Assembly (NCBI RefSeq): GCF_005121165.3
Contig: NZ_CP034413.3
Span: forward strand, 1,674,001-1,738,000
DNA: 64,000 nucleotides
DNA from: Dysosmobacter welbionis
GTDB taxonomy: Bacteria > Bacillota > Clostridia > Oscillospirales > Oscillospiraceae
Direction: 5' to 3'
Shown one piece after another: positions 49,274 through 56,828 of the stretch. A program made the position numbers and the translations under genes. The notes below the pieces were generated by a model. That model saw nothing but the letters and a program-made list of their open reading frames with translations, made no database searches and had not been told where the DNA came from. The stretch's first letter is position 1. Each line of letters starts with the position of its first letter.

Positions 49274-49999
49274 CTTGCCCTTAGCATAAACCGCATCAAG
49301 TATGTTTTCTTCTTTTACAAAGAACGGGAGCAACTCATCTTCTGTCATGAACACTTGCCCTTCAAACACTGGATTATCTGCCGTTCCTGTATGTTCATTT
49401 CTATGTTGCGAGCCTAGTTTCCCTGTTTTGAGAAGTTCGTCACTACTCAAAACCCAATAAAGCAACGTATCCCGACAAGTACCAATCCAAATGAATACAT
49501 CGCAACAAGACGGTTTTAACTGCTGATAGTGATATTTGAACCCCGTATCATGCGCCTCGGTGTGTAAATAGGCTCGGCTGGCTAAACTTCCACTACTTTT
49601 TGTACTATTTGCTCGACACGCTTTAACCTCAATCCTAATACCATCCAGCCAAAGATCAAATTCGCCGTCAAAATCAGGGTATACGTCGGCAAGGTTTTCT
49701 TTCGTAGCTTTGATGAACTGCGGGAACAATTTTCTAATGTATTCTTCTCCCCATGTTTGACCATATGTGCGGGGAGCCATATCAAACAGTTCGAGGAACT
49801 GATTCCTATTGCAGTAGTCTTCGTCGAGCTTAGCATATTCGTCATATGTAATTTCACCAAGAGACATCAGATATGCTAGAATTCGGCTCTCTCTACTGAA
49901 TGGATATAATGCTTTTTCACGCATTATAGAAGAAATTTCCTCTTTCGTACATTTTGAATTGCATAGCAATTCTTCAATTTTCTCTCTTAACTGCTTCAT
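49256..49999 (-). CDS. Type II restriction endonuclease (PD-(D/E)xK)
   Basis: This 247-aa protein has a nuclease core visible as GEFDLWLDGIRIEVKACRA, giving Asp-115, Glu-124 and Lys-126 in PD-(D/E)xK spacing. The N-terminal ~75 residues are helical and the C-terminal half (VFIWIGTCRDTLLYWVL) looks like a beta-sheet recognition part. Position, convergent to the methyltransferase and coupled to a controller gene (4-bp overlap), supports a restriction role. I cannot assign the cleavage site. Confidence 0.75.
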   Translation of the reverse strand: MKQLREKIEELLCNSKCTKEEISSIMREKALYPFSRESRILAYLMSLGEITYDEYAKLDEDYCNRNQFLELFDMAPRTYGQTWGEEYIRKLFPQFIKATKENLADVYPDFDGEFDLWLDGIRIEVKACRANSTKSSGSLASRAYLHTEAHDTGFKYHYQQLKPSCCDVFIWIGTCRDTLLYWVLSSDELLKTGKLGSQHRNEHTGTADNPVFEGQVFMTEDELLPFFVKEENILDAVYAKGKSKIDK

Positions 50000-50217
50000 G
50001 CGTCCTCCTCCGATATAAGAAATAGTTTATATGGTTCTACGCCAAGTGCATCTGCAATTCTCTGAATATTTTCTAACGAAATGCTCCTGCGAAAGCATTC
50101 AATAGCACTAATGTATGTTCTGTGCATACCGCACTTTTCTGCAAATGCCTCCTGAGATAACCCGGTCTGCTGGCGATACCGCTTAACATTTGATCCAAAA
50201 ACCTTGACTATATCCAT
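49996..50217 (-). CDS. Controller (C) protein of the restriction-modification system
   Basis: This 73-aa XRE-type protein has the helix-turn-helix GLSQEAFAEKCGMHRTYISAIECFRRSISLENI, the signature of C proteins (RxYISxIE). Its stop overlaps the endonuclease ATG (ATGA), so both are one transcript. C proteins bind upstream boxes and delay endonuclease synthesis until DNA is methylated. A 12-bp direct repeat at 50254-50280 is the probable binding site. Confidence 0.8.
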   Translation of the reverse strand: MDIVKVFGSNVKRYRQQTGLSQEAFAEKCGMHRTYISAIECFRRSISLENIQRIADALGVEPYKLFLISEEDA

Positions 50218-50253
50218 ACTTGTAAACCTCCATGATATATGCTACAATATCGA

Positions 50254-50280
50254 ATACAATAAGTCTACATACAATGAGTC
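50254..50280 (-). promoter_or_regulatory. C-box candidate upstream of the controller gene
   Basis: On the minus strand GACTCATTGTAT and GACTTATTGTAT are direct repeats with a 15-bp period, ending 37 bp before the controller ATG. GACT-containing repeats at this place are typical of C-protein boxes. Confidence 0.6.
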
Positions 50281-50520
50281 GCGAGACACACCACATCTGG
50301 AAGGACATTTATCACGCATCGTTGTTGTGACAGCATAAACCATGTCGTATCGTTTGGCTTCTCTTCGTATATTACCGACGATATTAGCAACATATATCTG
50401 CACCTTATGAGTTGGTTTGCGTGGCCAAAGGAGTTAGTTTTGAAACTGCTCATGTATGACATGTACACCTGATTAAAGGAGAAAAAGTACAAATTTCAAA
50501 TAATCTATGGAGGGATTACT

Positions 50521-51159
50521 ATGGCGTTACCGACAAGTTATATGACAGGGAGTTTCACAAAAATTCCTCAGTATTTTGATACAATGCTGACAGCAAAAGC
50601 CCCAGACAAATTTACAACAAAGTTCATGGCTGATTTAGGCTTTACCAGTTCAAATGACAGACAATTTGTAAACGTATTAAAGGCAATTGGCTTTTTGGAT
50701 GATAGTGGAACCCCAACAGAAAGATACTTCAAATTTTTGGATCAAAGCTTTTCAAAACAAATGGTTGCTGAGGGAATAAAAGAAGCATACGCCGATTTGT
50801 TTGCCCTTAACACGTCTGCTAACAAAATGACGAAAGCAGAGGTCGAAGGAAAATTCAAGACCTTGACTAATGGTTCTAAAGAAAATGCAACTATCGGACA
50901 TATGGCAAGCACATTTATAAATTTATGCGGATATGCAGATTGGGCTGAAACGCAAAGCTCACCTACACCGACTCAATCTCAAAATGCTGATCCTGTGCAA
51001 AGCTCTGATAACGGATTAACTTCAAAGGTTGCCCATCCTCACGAAGGACACAGAATTGATTTGAATTACGATATCCACATTCATTTGCCTGCAACACGCG
51101 ATCAGGCAGTTTATGATGCTCTATTTGCAAGTTTAACCAAACACTTACCGTTAAAGTAG
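50521..51159 (+). CDS. DUF5343 family protein
   Basis: This 212-aa protein matches the DUF5343 pattern over residues 1-130: LPTSYMTGSFTKIPQYFDTM, FMADLGFTSSNDRQFVNVLKAIGFLDDSGTPT and MVAEGIKEAYADLFALN. This reads like a tandem winged-helix fold. A Pro/Ser/Gln linker follows (residues ~148-168), then a C-terminal segment with DLNYDIHIHLP. A GGAGGG site precedes the ATG. The HEPN gene begins 13 bp after its stop, so the two are an operon. Function of DUF5343 is unknown; its frequent place is in defence and mobile islands. Confidence 0.75.
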   Translation: MALPTSYMTGSFTKIPQYFDTMLTAKAPDKFTTKFMADLGFTSSNDRQFVNVLKAIGFLDDSGTPTERYFKFLDQSFSKQMVAEGIKEAYADLFALNTSANKMTKAEVEGKFKTLTNGSKENATIGHMASTFINLCGYADWAETQSSPTPTQSQNADPVQSSDNGLTSKVAHPHEGHRIDLNYDIHIHLPATRDQAVYDALFASLTKHLPLK

Positions 51160-51172
51160 GAGATATCGGCAC

Positions 51173-51766
51173 ATGGAGACGGATTTATATTCATTTGCTT
51201 TTCGAGGAATACTGGCAGAAGAAGCCCTTGACAAAGCCGGTCACAAAAAGTATACCGCAGAAGAAGCTTTCTTTTCTGAGTCATTGGCAAAAGAACTTCA
51301 TTTCGATGAAATCGACAGCAAATATGTCGAGCAATCAAAAACAATGATAACCGTTTTTGCGACCATAACAGCATTTGAAAACGCAACACGAGAATTTGTT
51401 TTCTCAACACTTGCTGGGGCATATGGCGACGATTGGTGGGCAAAAGGTGTACAAAACGGTATTAGAGAGAAAGCGCAAAGTAGAAAAGATTCTGAAACCA
51501 AAGTCAAATGGCATATAAATCGTGGTGATATGATGATGTCATATTTGGAATTTGGTGATTTACCTAAGATAATGTGTTCGCAGGGGAATTGGCCTTATTT
51601 TGAACCATACTTTGGTTTTTCTAATGCTCAAGAGTGGATACGTACTACATTTGAGACAATCGAAAAATCACGAAACGTGATAATGCATAGCGGAGTATTG
51701 GACGAATTAGATGTTGCTAGAGTAGGGATGAATATAATAGATTGGTTGCATCAAATCAATGCCTAA
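51173..51766 (+). CDS. Swt1-like HEPN domain protein (putative RNase)
   Basis: This 197-aa all-helical protein has a segment FENATREFVFSTLAGAYGDDWW and, near the C-terminus, SRNVIMHSG. The latter gives the HEPN ribonuclease motif R-x4-H (Arg-167, His-172) at the expected place before the last helix. The ordering resembles Swt1/ApeA-like HEPN proteins. Such domains are toxic RNases in abortive-infection and toxin-antitoxin systems, or structural when degenerate; here the catalytic pair is intact. It is coupled to the DUF5343 gene and is the last gene before attR. Confidence 0.7.
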   Translation: METDLYSFAFRGILAEEALDKAGHKKYTAEEAFFSESLAKELHFDEIDSKYVEQSKTMITVFATITAFENATREFVFSTLAGAYGDDWWAKGVQNGIREKAQSRKDSETKVKWHINRGDMMMSYLEFGDLPKIMCSQGNWPYFEPYFGFSNAQEWIRTTFETIEKSRNVIMHSGVLDELDVARVGMNIIDWLHQINA

Positions 51767-51850
51767 CTACTGTGCAGCGTGTAATTATTGCATATATTAT
51801 GATCTGGCAGAATATTCTTTAGATAATTCTTGATTGCTGATTTCTTCTAT

Positions 51851-51881
51851 TGATAGCATCCCCTGATAGCTTTTTGATAGC
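51851..51881 (+). repeat. TGATAGC repeats at the right end of the IME
   Basis: Three direct TGATAGC heptamers (51851-51857, 51864-51870, 51875-51881) with 6- and 4-bp gaps. They share orientation with the two at the left end. Confidence 0.55.
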
Positions 51882-51983
51882 AGAAAGTCGGATACCCCAT
51901 AGGATTGGGATAATTGGTATCAAATAAAGCCAAATGGAAGCAAACGGTCTATACAAAAAAGTTTAGAGCGCGTTTCCGCTTGG

Positions 51984-51996
51984 CGAGTGGGAATGA
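51984..51996 (+). repeat. attR of the IME
   Basis: CGAGTGGGAATGA is an exact copy of the guaA 3' end (40887-40899). It is followed 3 bp later by the displaced terminator hairpin. Confidence 0.85.
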
Positions 51997-51999
51997 CGG

Positions 52000-52041
52000 T
52001 CACAAGCTCCAGGGCCTGCGCTTGGGCCCTGGAGCTTGTGA
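52000..52041 (+). terminator. Native guaA terminator, displaced beyond attR
   Basis: Perfect 17-nt arms TCACAAGCTCCAGGGCC/GGCCCTGGAGCTTGTGA around an 8-nt loop, followed by TTCTT. No gene ends just before it, yet if the IME is removed in silico it falls 3 bp after the guaA stop codon. Confidence 0.8.
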
Positions 52042-52069
52042 TTCTTAAAATCGGAACAGGAGGGATCAC

Positions 52070-53196
52070 ATGGATCAGGCAGGCGTCGCGCTATACCACC
52101 GTGTTATGCGGTGGGAAAATTTTGAGAAGGCGGCAAAGGATCTTGTGTCCTTGGTATACGCCGCGGAAAAGAAGGAGCCGGGAAAGCCGAGAACCCTGTA
52201 CCTTGACATTGACGGACACCGCAATGCGCAGGGCAGGTTTGACGCGGATATGCGGAGCTCCAAAAGGGATTCGGATTGAGATTTCTGCTTCCGTTTCTTA
52301 CGGAAGTTCATTTCCCACTGATTTCTGACAGGAACAAGAACCCACAGCGGAATGATGTGCCCGAACGGCTGGAAATTTCCCACGCCAGAAATGAGAAGGA
52401 CCACAGCCTAGACGCCCCGTATGTGGAGAATTTCAGCCACACCGAATATCAGTCCGAGGCGACTGTATACGCCTATCTCAAACAGGTCTCGGATTTTTTG
52501 AAGCGCTACCAAGAGCTGGACGCAGAGTATGCGCTGCTGCCCCCAGAGCCCTATGACCCGCAAAACTATCTGCTCCAGTGGCGTCTTCACATGCGCGAGC
52601 TGATCAACGAGCTCTTCAACATGTTTGTGGGCGGGAATCTGTTTTCCACAGCGGCGATGACGCGGACTCTGATGGAGTGCTGTGTCTACGGGAAAGTGCT
52701 GAAGCAGGAAAAGAGCGCCCGCCTTTTGGAAGACTGGTTTCTCTGCGGGATGATCCGCAGCCTCCCCGGCCAGGATGGGGCGCTGCGGCAGGCAAAACTC
52801 AAAACTGTGTATGCACTTTGCAGCGCATGGAACCGAGAGCCGGAGGAAACAATCCGGCGGTTCAAAAAGGGCAACGAAAACGAGTGGCTGGTTTCCGTGA
52901 TCCCGGGCAAAGGCCGGATCTACTTCTCCCATGTTTGTGAATACCTGCAGGAAACGGAGCTCTATCAGACGTATCAATGGGCCTGCGCGTTTGTCCACGG
53001 GCAGGATATCCGCTCCAAAATGCATCCCTTCACATTTTACGACTCCACCTATCATCTGCTCACTGTGATGATGTCTTATATCTTCAGGGCGATCCGCCTG
53101 TACCCTGTCTCTGAGGAGCTGGAGGCGGAGATGCAGAAGCTCGAACGGGACCTGGCTGCTCTTTGGGGAACCACCAGCTGGGACAAAAACGCATGA
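52070..53196 (+). pseudogene. Hypothetical helical protein, one-base frameshift
   Basis: The start MDQAGVALYHRVMRWENFEKA follows AGGAGGG. Near 52256 one base appears missing (restoring it gives DMRELQKGFGLRFLLPFLTEVHFPL). The remaining frame runs to TSWDKNA, about 375 aa in total. The C-terminal 200 residues are helical, with a LHMRELINELFNMFVGGNLFSTAAMTRTLMEC pattern reminiscent of DUF5677-type proteins. I do not recognise the function. It lies just outside the IME. Confidence 0.5.
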
Positions 53197-53269
53197 CGGG
53201 CTTACGAGGCGGCTGTACAGGTTGCCGCGGCGCTGATGGTGCCCTGCCAAAAGCATCCAAAATTCAAAA

Positions 53270-53302
53270 AGAGAGACATCTACTTTCCGCAGATGTCTCT
53301 CT
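53270..53302 (+). terminator. Terminator after the hypothetical gene
   Basis: Perfect 12-nt arms AGAGAGACATCT/AGATGTCTCTCT followed by TTTC. The interval 53303-53540 beyond it holds only GC-rich palindromic spacer, including a hairpin (53501-53541) that probably ends the tRNA-Leu transcript. Confidence 0.7.
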
Positions 53303-53540
53303 TTCGAGAAGGGACGGTCAAAATCGATATTTTAAAATCTCGAAAAGGTATAGGAGACCCACCCCACCGGCCTTCTGGCCGGCGGCGCATTTGCGCCGCA
53401 CGGGCGCTTTGCCGTAGATAAAACCTCGGCGCAGGCGGAATTCACTTCCGCCGAGCATTTGAATCACCGAAGGGCGGGGGCCGCCTTCGGCTGCCGGAGC
53501 CCAAAGAGAAAGGACTTCCGGATAGGAAGCCCTTTCTCTT

Positions 53541-53628
53541 TGGTGCGCGAGGCGGGACTTGAACCCGCACGTCCGTAATGGACACTAGAACCTGAATCTA
53601 GCGAGTCTGCCAATTCCACCACTCGCGC
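53541..53628 (-). tRNA. tRNA-Leu (anticodon CAG), copy 2
   Basis: Class II tRNA of 88 nt with a long variable arm, acceptor GCGCGAG/CTCGCGC, anticodon loop TTCAGGT, encoded CCA. It is identical to the copy at 53701-53788. Confidence 0.95.
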
Positions 53629-53700
53629 GTCGATATGAACTTTGCTCCCTGTATCTCCCCGTTGGGGTGTTCCACCGGAAGGGAGCCCTCCGGTGGAACG

Positions 53701-53788
53701 TGGTGCGCGAGGCGGGACTTGAACCCGCACGTCCGTAATGGACACTAGAACCTGAATCTAGCGAGTCTGCCAATTCCACCACTCGCGC
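53701..53788 (-). tRNA. tRNA-Leu (anticodon CAG), copy 1
   Basis: Identical to 53541-53628, separated by 72 bp that contain a GTTCCACCGG/CCGGTGGAAC hairpin. Confidence 0.95.
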
Positions 53789-53819
53789 ATAGAGCGGTTA
53801 TCTTTTCAGAGACACCGTA

Positions 53820-53906
53820 TGGTGCGGCTGACGGGATTTGAACCCACACGTCGATTCGGACACCAGCACCTCAAGCTGGCCTGTCTACCAGTTCCAGCAC
53901 AGCCGC
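53820..53906 (-). tRNA. tRNA-Leu (anticodon GAG)
   Basis: Class II tRNA of 87 nt, acceptor GCGGCTG/CAGCCGC, anticodon loop TTGAGGT, encoded CCA. First gene of the three-tRNA-Leu cluster on the minus strand. Confidence 0.95.
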
Positions 53907-54055
53907 AAATGTTCGTCCCCTAAAAAAGACTGCTTGATTATTATAGCCAGTCGAGATCCAAATGTCAACTGTTTTTCCCCGATCAGTCGAAAAAATTTCC
54001 ATGGACCAGGAATTCGGCCGGGACCGCCGAAGACGGTCCCGGCCGCCTGACCTGT

Positions 54056-55429
54056 TCAGCGCCGGTCCATGGACGTATAGGGACGGTGCTCCTCCACACA
54101 CTCATACCGGGGGCGGATCAGCTTGCCTCCCACGGAGAGCTCCTCCATCCGGTGGGCACTCCAGCCGGCGATACGGGCCACGGCGAACAGGGGCGTATAC
54201 AGCTCCTTGGGCAGGCCCAGCATCTCATAGACAAATCCGCTGTAAAAGTCGATGTTGGTGGAGAGCACAGACTTGTGCTGCCGCTCCATCAGCAGCTGCT
54301 TGCCGATCTTCTCCACATTGGCGTACAGGGCCAGCTCGTCCTCCCGGCCCTTTTCCGCCGCCAGGTGATTCACGTAGGCCCGGAACACCTCGCACCGGGG
54401 GTCGGTCTTGGTATAGACCGCGTGGCCCAGGCCGTAGATCAGGCCGCTGCGGTCGAAGGCATCCTTGTTCAGGATCCTGGTGAGATAGTCCGCCACGCAG
54501 CCCTCGTCATTCCAGTCCCGCACGTGCTCCTTCACGTCGTCCATCATGGCCATCACCTTGCTGTTGGCGCCGCCGTGGCGGGGACCCTTCAACGAGGCCA
54601 TGGACGCGGCGATGGCAGAATAGGTATCTGTTCCGGAGGAGGTGACCACATGGTTGGTGAAGGTGGAGTTGTTGCCGCCGCCGTTGTCCGCGTGGAGGAT
54701 CAGGGCCACGTCCAGGGTCCGGGCCTCCAGATCGGTGTAGCTGCAGTCCTCCCGCAGCATCCGCAGGAAGTTCTCCGCGGTGGACAGCTCCGGCTTGGGC
54801 ACGTGGATAAACAGGCTCTCCCCCTGACTGAACCGCCAGGCCTGATAGGCGTAGATGGCCAGCACGGGCATATTGCTCATCAGCTGCAGGCACTGGCGCA
54901 GCACATTCTCCAGCCCGATGTCGTTGGGCTTGTCATCATAGCAGAACAGCGTCAGGATGCCCCGCTGCATGGTGTTCATCAGATCCCGGGGCGGCGCCTT
55001 CATAATCACGTCCCGGAAGAAATTGGTGGGCAGCGTCCGGTAGGAGGCCAGCTGCTGGCAGAATGCCTCCAGTTGGGCGGCGGTGGGCAGTTCGCCGAAG
55101 AGCAGCAGATAGGCCGTCTCTTCAAAGGCGAAGCGGCGCCCCTCGGAGCCCTTCACCAGCTCCCGGCAATCGATGCCCCGGTAGTAAAGCATACCGTCCT
55201 GGGGGATGATGTGCTCCCCCTCCGTGACGCTGTAAGACTGGATCTCGCCCACCCGGGTCAGGCCGGTGAGCACGCCGCGGCCGTCCTCGTCCCGCAGGCC
55301 GCGCTTGACGTTATACTCCTTATAGAGCTTGGGGTCGATGTAGTTTTTCTTCTCCCACTGTTCCTTCAGCGCGAGAATGGCGGGGGTGATCTCACAATAG
55401 GCGTTCTCACGGTTCTCTTTCCAGACCAT
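54056..55429 (-). CDS. gltA: Citrate synthase
   Basis: This 457-aa enzyme condenses acetyl-CoA with oxaloacetate. Family motifs: the active-site histidines in ILHADNGGGNNSTFT and LKGPRHGGANSKV, the aspartate-bearing IDFYSGFVYEMLGLP near the C-terminus, and GLGHAVYTKTDPR. The N-terminal extension is of the long clostridial type. I use the ATG giving MVWKENREN after GAAAGGAG. It appears monocistronic, with tRNA-Leu genes downstream and a sirtuin gene upstream. The branch also includes 2-methylcitrate synthases, but motif details favour citrate synthase. Confidence 0.88.
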   Translation of the reverse strand: MVWKENRENAYCEITPAILALKEQWEKKNYIDPKLYKEYNVKRGLRDEDGRGVLTGLTRVGEIQSYSVTEGEHIIPQDGMLYYRGIDCRELVKGSEGRRFAFEETAYLLLFGELPTAAQLEAFCQQLASYRTLPTNFFRDVIMKAPPRDLMNTMQRGILTLFCYDDKPNDIGLENVLRQCLQLMSNMPVLAIYAYQAWRFSQGESLFIHVPKPELSTAENFLRMLREDCSYTDLEARTLDVALILHADNGGGNNSTFTNHVVTSSGTDTYSAIAASMASLKGPRHGGANSKVMAMMDDVKEHVRDWNDEGCVADYLTRILNKDAFDRSGLIYGLGHAVYTKTDPRCEVFRAYVNHLAAEKGREDELALYANVEKIGKQLLMERQHKSVLSTNIDFYSGFVYEMLGLPKELYTPLFAVARIAGWSAHRMEELSVGGKLIRPRYECVEEHRPYTSMDRR

Positions 55430-55585
55430 AGGGGTGCGCGCTCCTTTCGGCGGCATGCAGCCGTTGTACTATTTGCAATAGTATCATTAAAAAATTGCAT
55501 TTTCAACCGTTTTAAAAAATATTTTTGAAAAAATAAGAAAACTTTTGAATTTTTCTTTTTTCGAACTTGCAAATTCAAAAAGCAA

Positions 55586-55610
55586 CAGGCAGCCCTCGGA
55601 GGGCTGCCTG
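55586..55610 (-). terminator. Terminator after the sirtuin gene
   Basis: Perfect 12-nt arms CAGGCAGCCCTC/GAGGGCTGCCTG with, on the minus strand, TTGCTTTTTG following. It lies between the sirtuin stop and the citrate synthase promoter region. Confidence 0.7.
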
Positions 55611-55633
55611 AAGAACTCCGGCGCCGAAGCGCC

Positions 55634-56349
55634 TCACAGCTGGGCCAGGGTCTCGCCGATGGGGTCAGTAATCACCAGATCCGCGGCCAGATCCCGGGCC
55701 ACCGGCGACTTGTTGAGGAGCACCAGCCTGTGCCCCTGATAGTATCGAATCAGCCCCGCGGCGGGATAGACGTTCAGGGAGGTGCCGCCGATCATCAGCA
55801 TATCCGCCTCCGCCAGGGCGCGGACGGCTGCCTCCAGCGTCCCCTGATCCAGCCCCTCCTCATAGAGCACCACATCCGGCTTGATGATGCCGCCGCAGCT
55901 GCACCGGGGCACGCCCTCCGTGCGGAGGATATGCTCCAGACCGTAAAATTTCCCGCACCGCTGGCAGTGGTTCCGGTGGACGCTGCCGTGGAGCTCCAGC
56001 ACGTTCCGGCTGCCGGCGGCCTGGTGGAGCCCGTCGATGTTCTGGGTGATGACGGCTTTCAACCGGCCCTCCGCCTCCCACTCCGCCAGCTTTTTATGGG
56101 CGGCGTTGGGCTTGGCGTCCGGGGCCAGCAGCTTGGCCCGGTAGAAGCGGAAAAATTCTTCGGGGTTGCTTTCGTAAAATGTATGGCTTAAAATCACTTC
56201 AGGCGGATATTTCCATTCTTGGTGATATAGGCCGCCAGTGCTGCGGAAGTCCGGGATGCCGGACTCTGTGGAAACGCCGGCCCCCCGAAAAACACGATGT
56301 TGTCGGAGCTGCCCACCAGTTCCTTCAGCCGTTTAATACTGTCCGTCAT
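55634..56349 (-). pseudogene. cobB: NAD-dependent protein deacylase (sirtuin), single-base frameshift
   Basis: The C-terminal ~187 residues are intact in one frame: the catalytic TQNIDGLHQAAG and LELHGSVHRNHCQRCG histidine, two zinc CxxC pairs (CQRC, CSC) and IGGTSLNVYPAA. The N-terminal 51 residues (MTDSIKRLKELVG, NAD-binding GAGVSTESGIPDFR) lie in another frame. A run of six G (56281-56286, C on the plus strand) should be seven. With that base restored the protein is a normal ~238-aa Sir2 deacylase. It may be a sequencing indel, as everything else is conserved. Confidence 0.8.
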
Positions 56350-56399
56350 ACCGGACCCTCCATTCCAATTTCCAATTTTATTGAGACAGGAGCACAGGC

Positions 56400-56734
56400 A
56401 TGAACATTCAGATCTTCGGTTCCTCTAAGTCCTTCGACTCCAAGAAGGCGGAGCGCTGGTTCAAGGAGCGCCGCATTAAGTACCAGTATATCGACCTGCC
56501 CTCAAAGGGATTATCCCCCGGGAGTACCAGTCCGTCAAGCAGAAAGTGGGCTTTGACGCCCTGGTGAACACGAAATGCCGGGCCTATGAGGACCTGTACA
56601 TGGCCTATATCACCCCGGACGCCCGGGAGGAGAAGCTGCTGGAACACCCGGAGCTGTTCGTGACCCCCATCGTCCGCAATGGAAGGGAGGCCACGGTGGG
56701 CTACCATCCGGAAATCTGGCAGACTTGGGAGTGA
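56400..56734 (+). pseudogene. ArsC/Spx family protein, single-base frameshift
   Basis: Start MNIQIFGSSKSFDSKKAERWF with ERRIKYQYIDL is the thioredoxin-fold ArsC-like family (yffB type, with Ser in place of the usual cysteine). Near 56507-56512 (AAAGGG) a base is missing and the frame moves to REYQSVKQKVGFDALVNT, then EEKLLEHPELFVTPIVRNGREATVGY. That gives about 111 aa overall. The function of these glutaredoxin-like ArsC relatives is not established; lack of the catalytic cysteine argues against arsenate reduction. Confidence 0.7.
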
Positions 56735-56828
56735 GTCTCTGCCGCCCGACAGAATTCTGCACCGCTGCGGAACAGATCGGTGGTATTCTGTGCATACTAT
56801 GGATGCACACGGAGAGGAGGTGGCCTGC

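Larger units (their letters stand above)
40887..51996 (+). mobile_element. Integrative mobilizable element inserted at the guaA 3' end (~11.1 kb)
   Basis: It is bounded by exact direct repeats CGAGTGGGAATGA and contains a repressor, excisionase, tyrosine integrase, MobC-like protein, RepA-like helicase, MobV relaxase with oriT, a type II restriction-modification system and a DUF5343/HEPN pair. It has no type IV secretion genes, so it would depend on a helper for transfer. The cargo end (47-51.8 kb) is distinctly more AT-rich than the core or the host genes. Confidence 0.88.

Noticed and set aside
53541-53788. Tandem identical tRNA-Leu genes as an integration scar
   Set aside because: Both copies are full length with no integrase or element DNA between them. 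A simple gene duplication explains it.
54086-55528. 480-codon open frame opposite citrate synthase
   Set aside because: It is an antisense shadow with no domain pattern; the minus-strand citrate synthase explains the codon structure.
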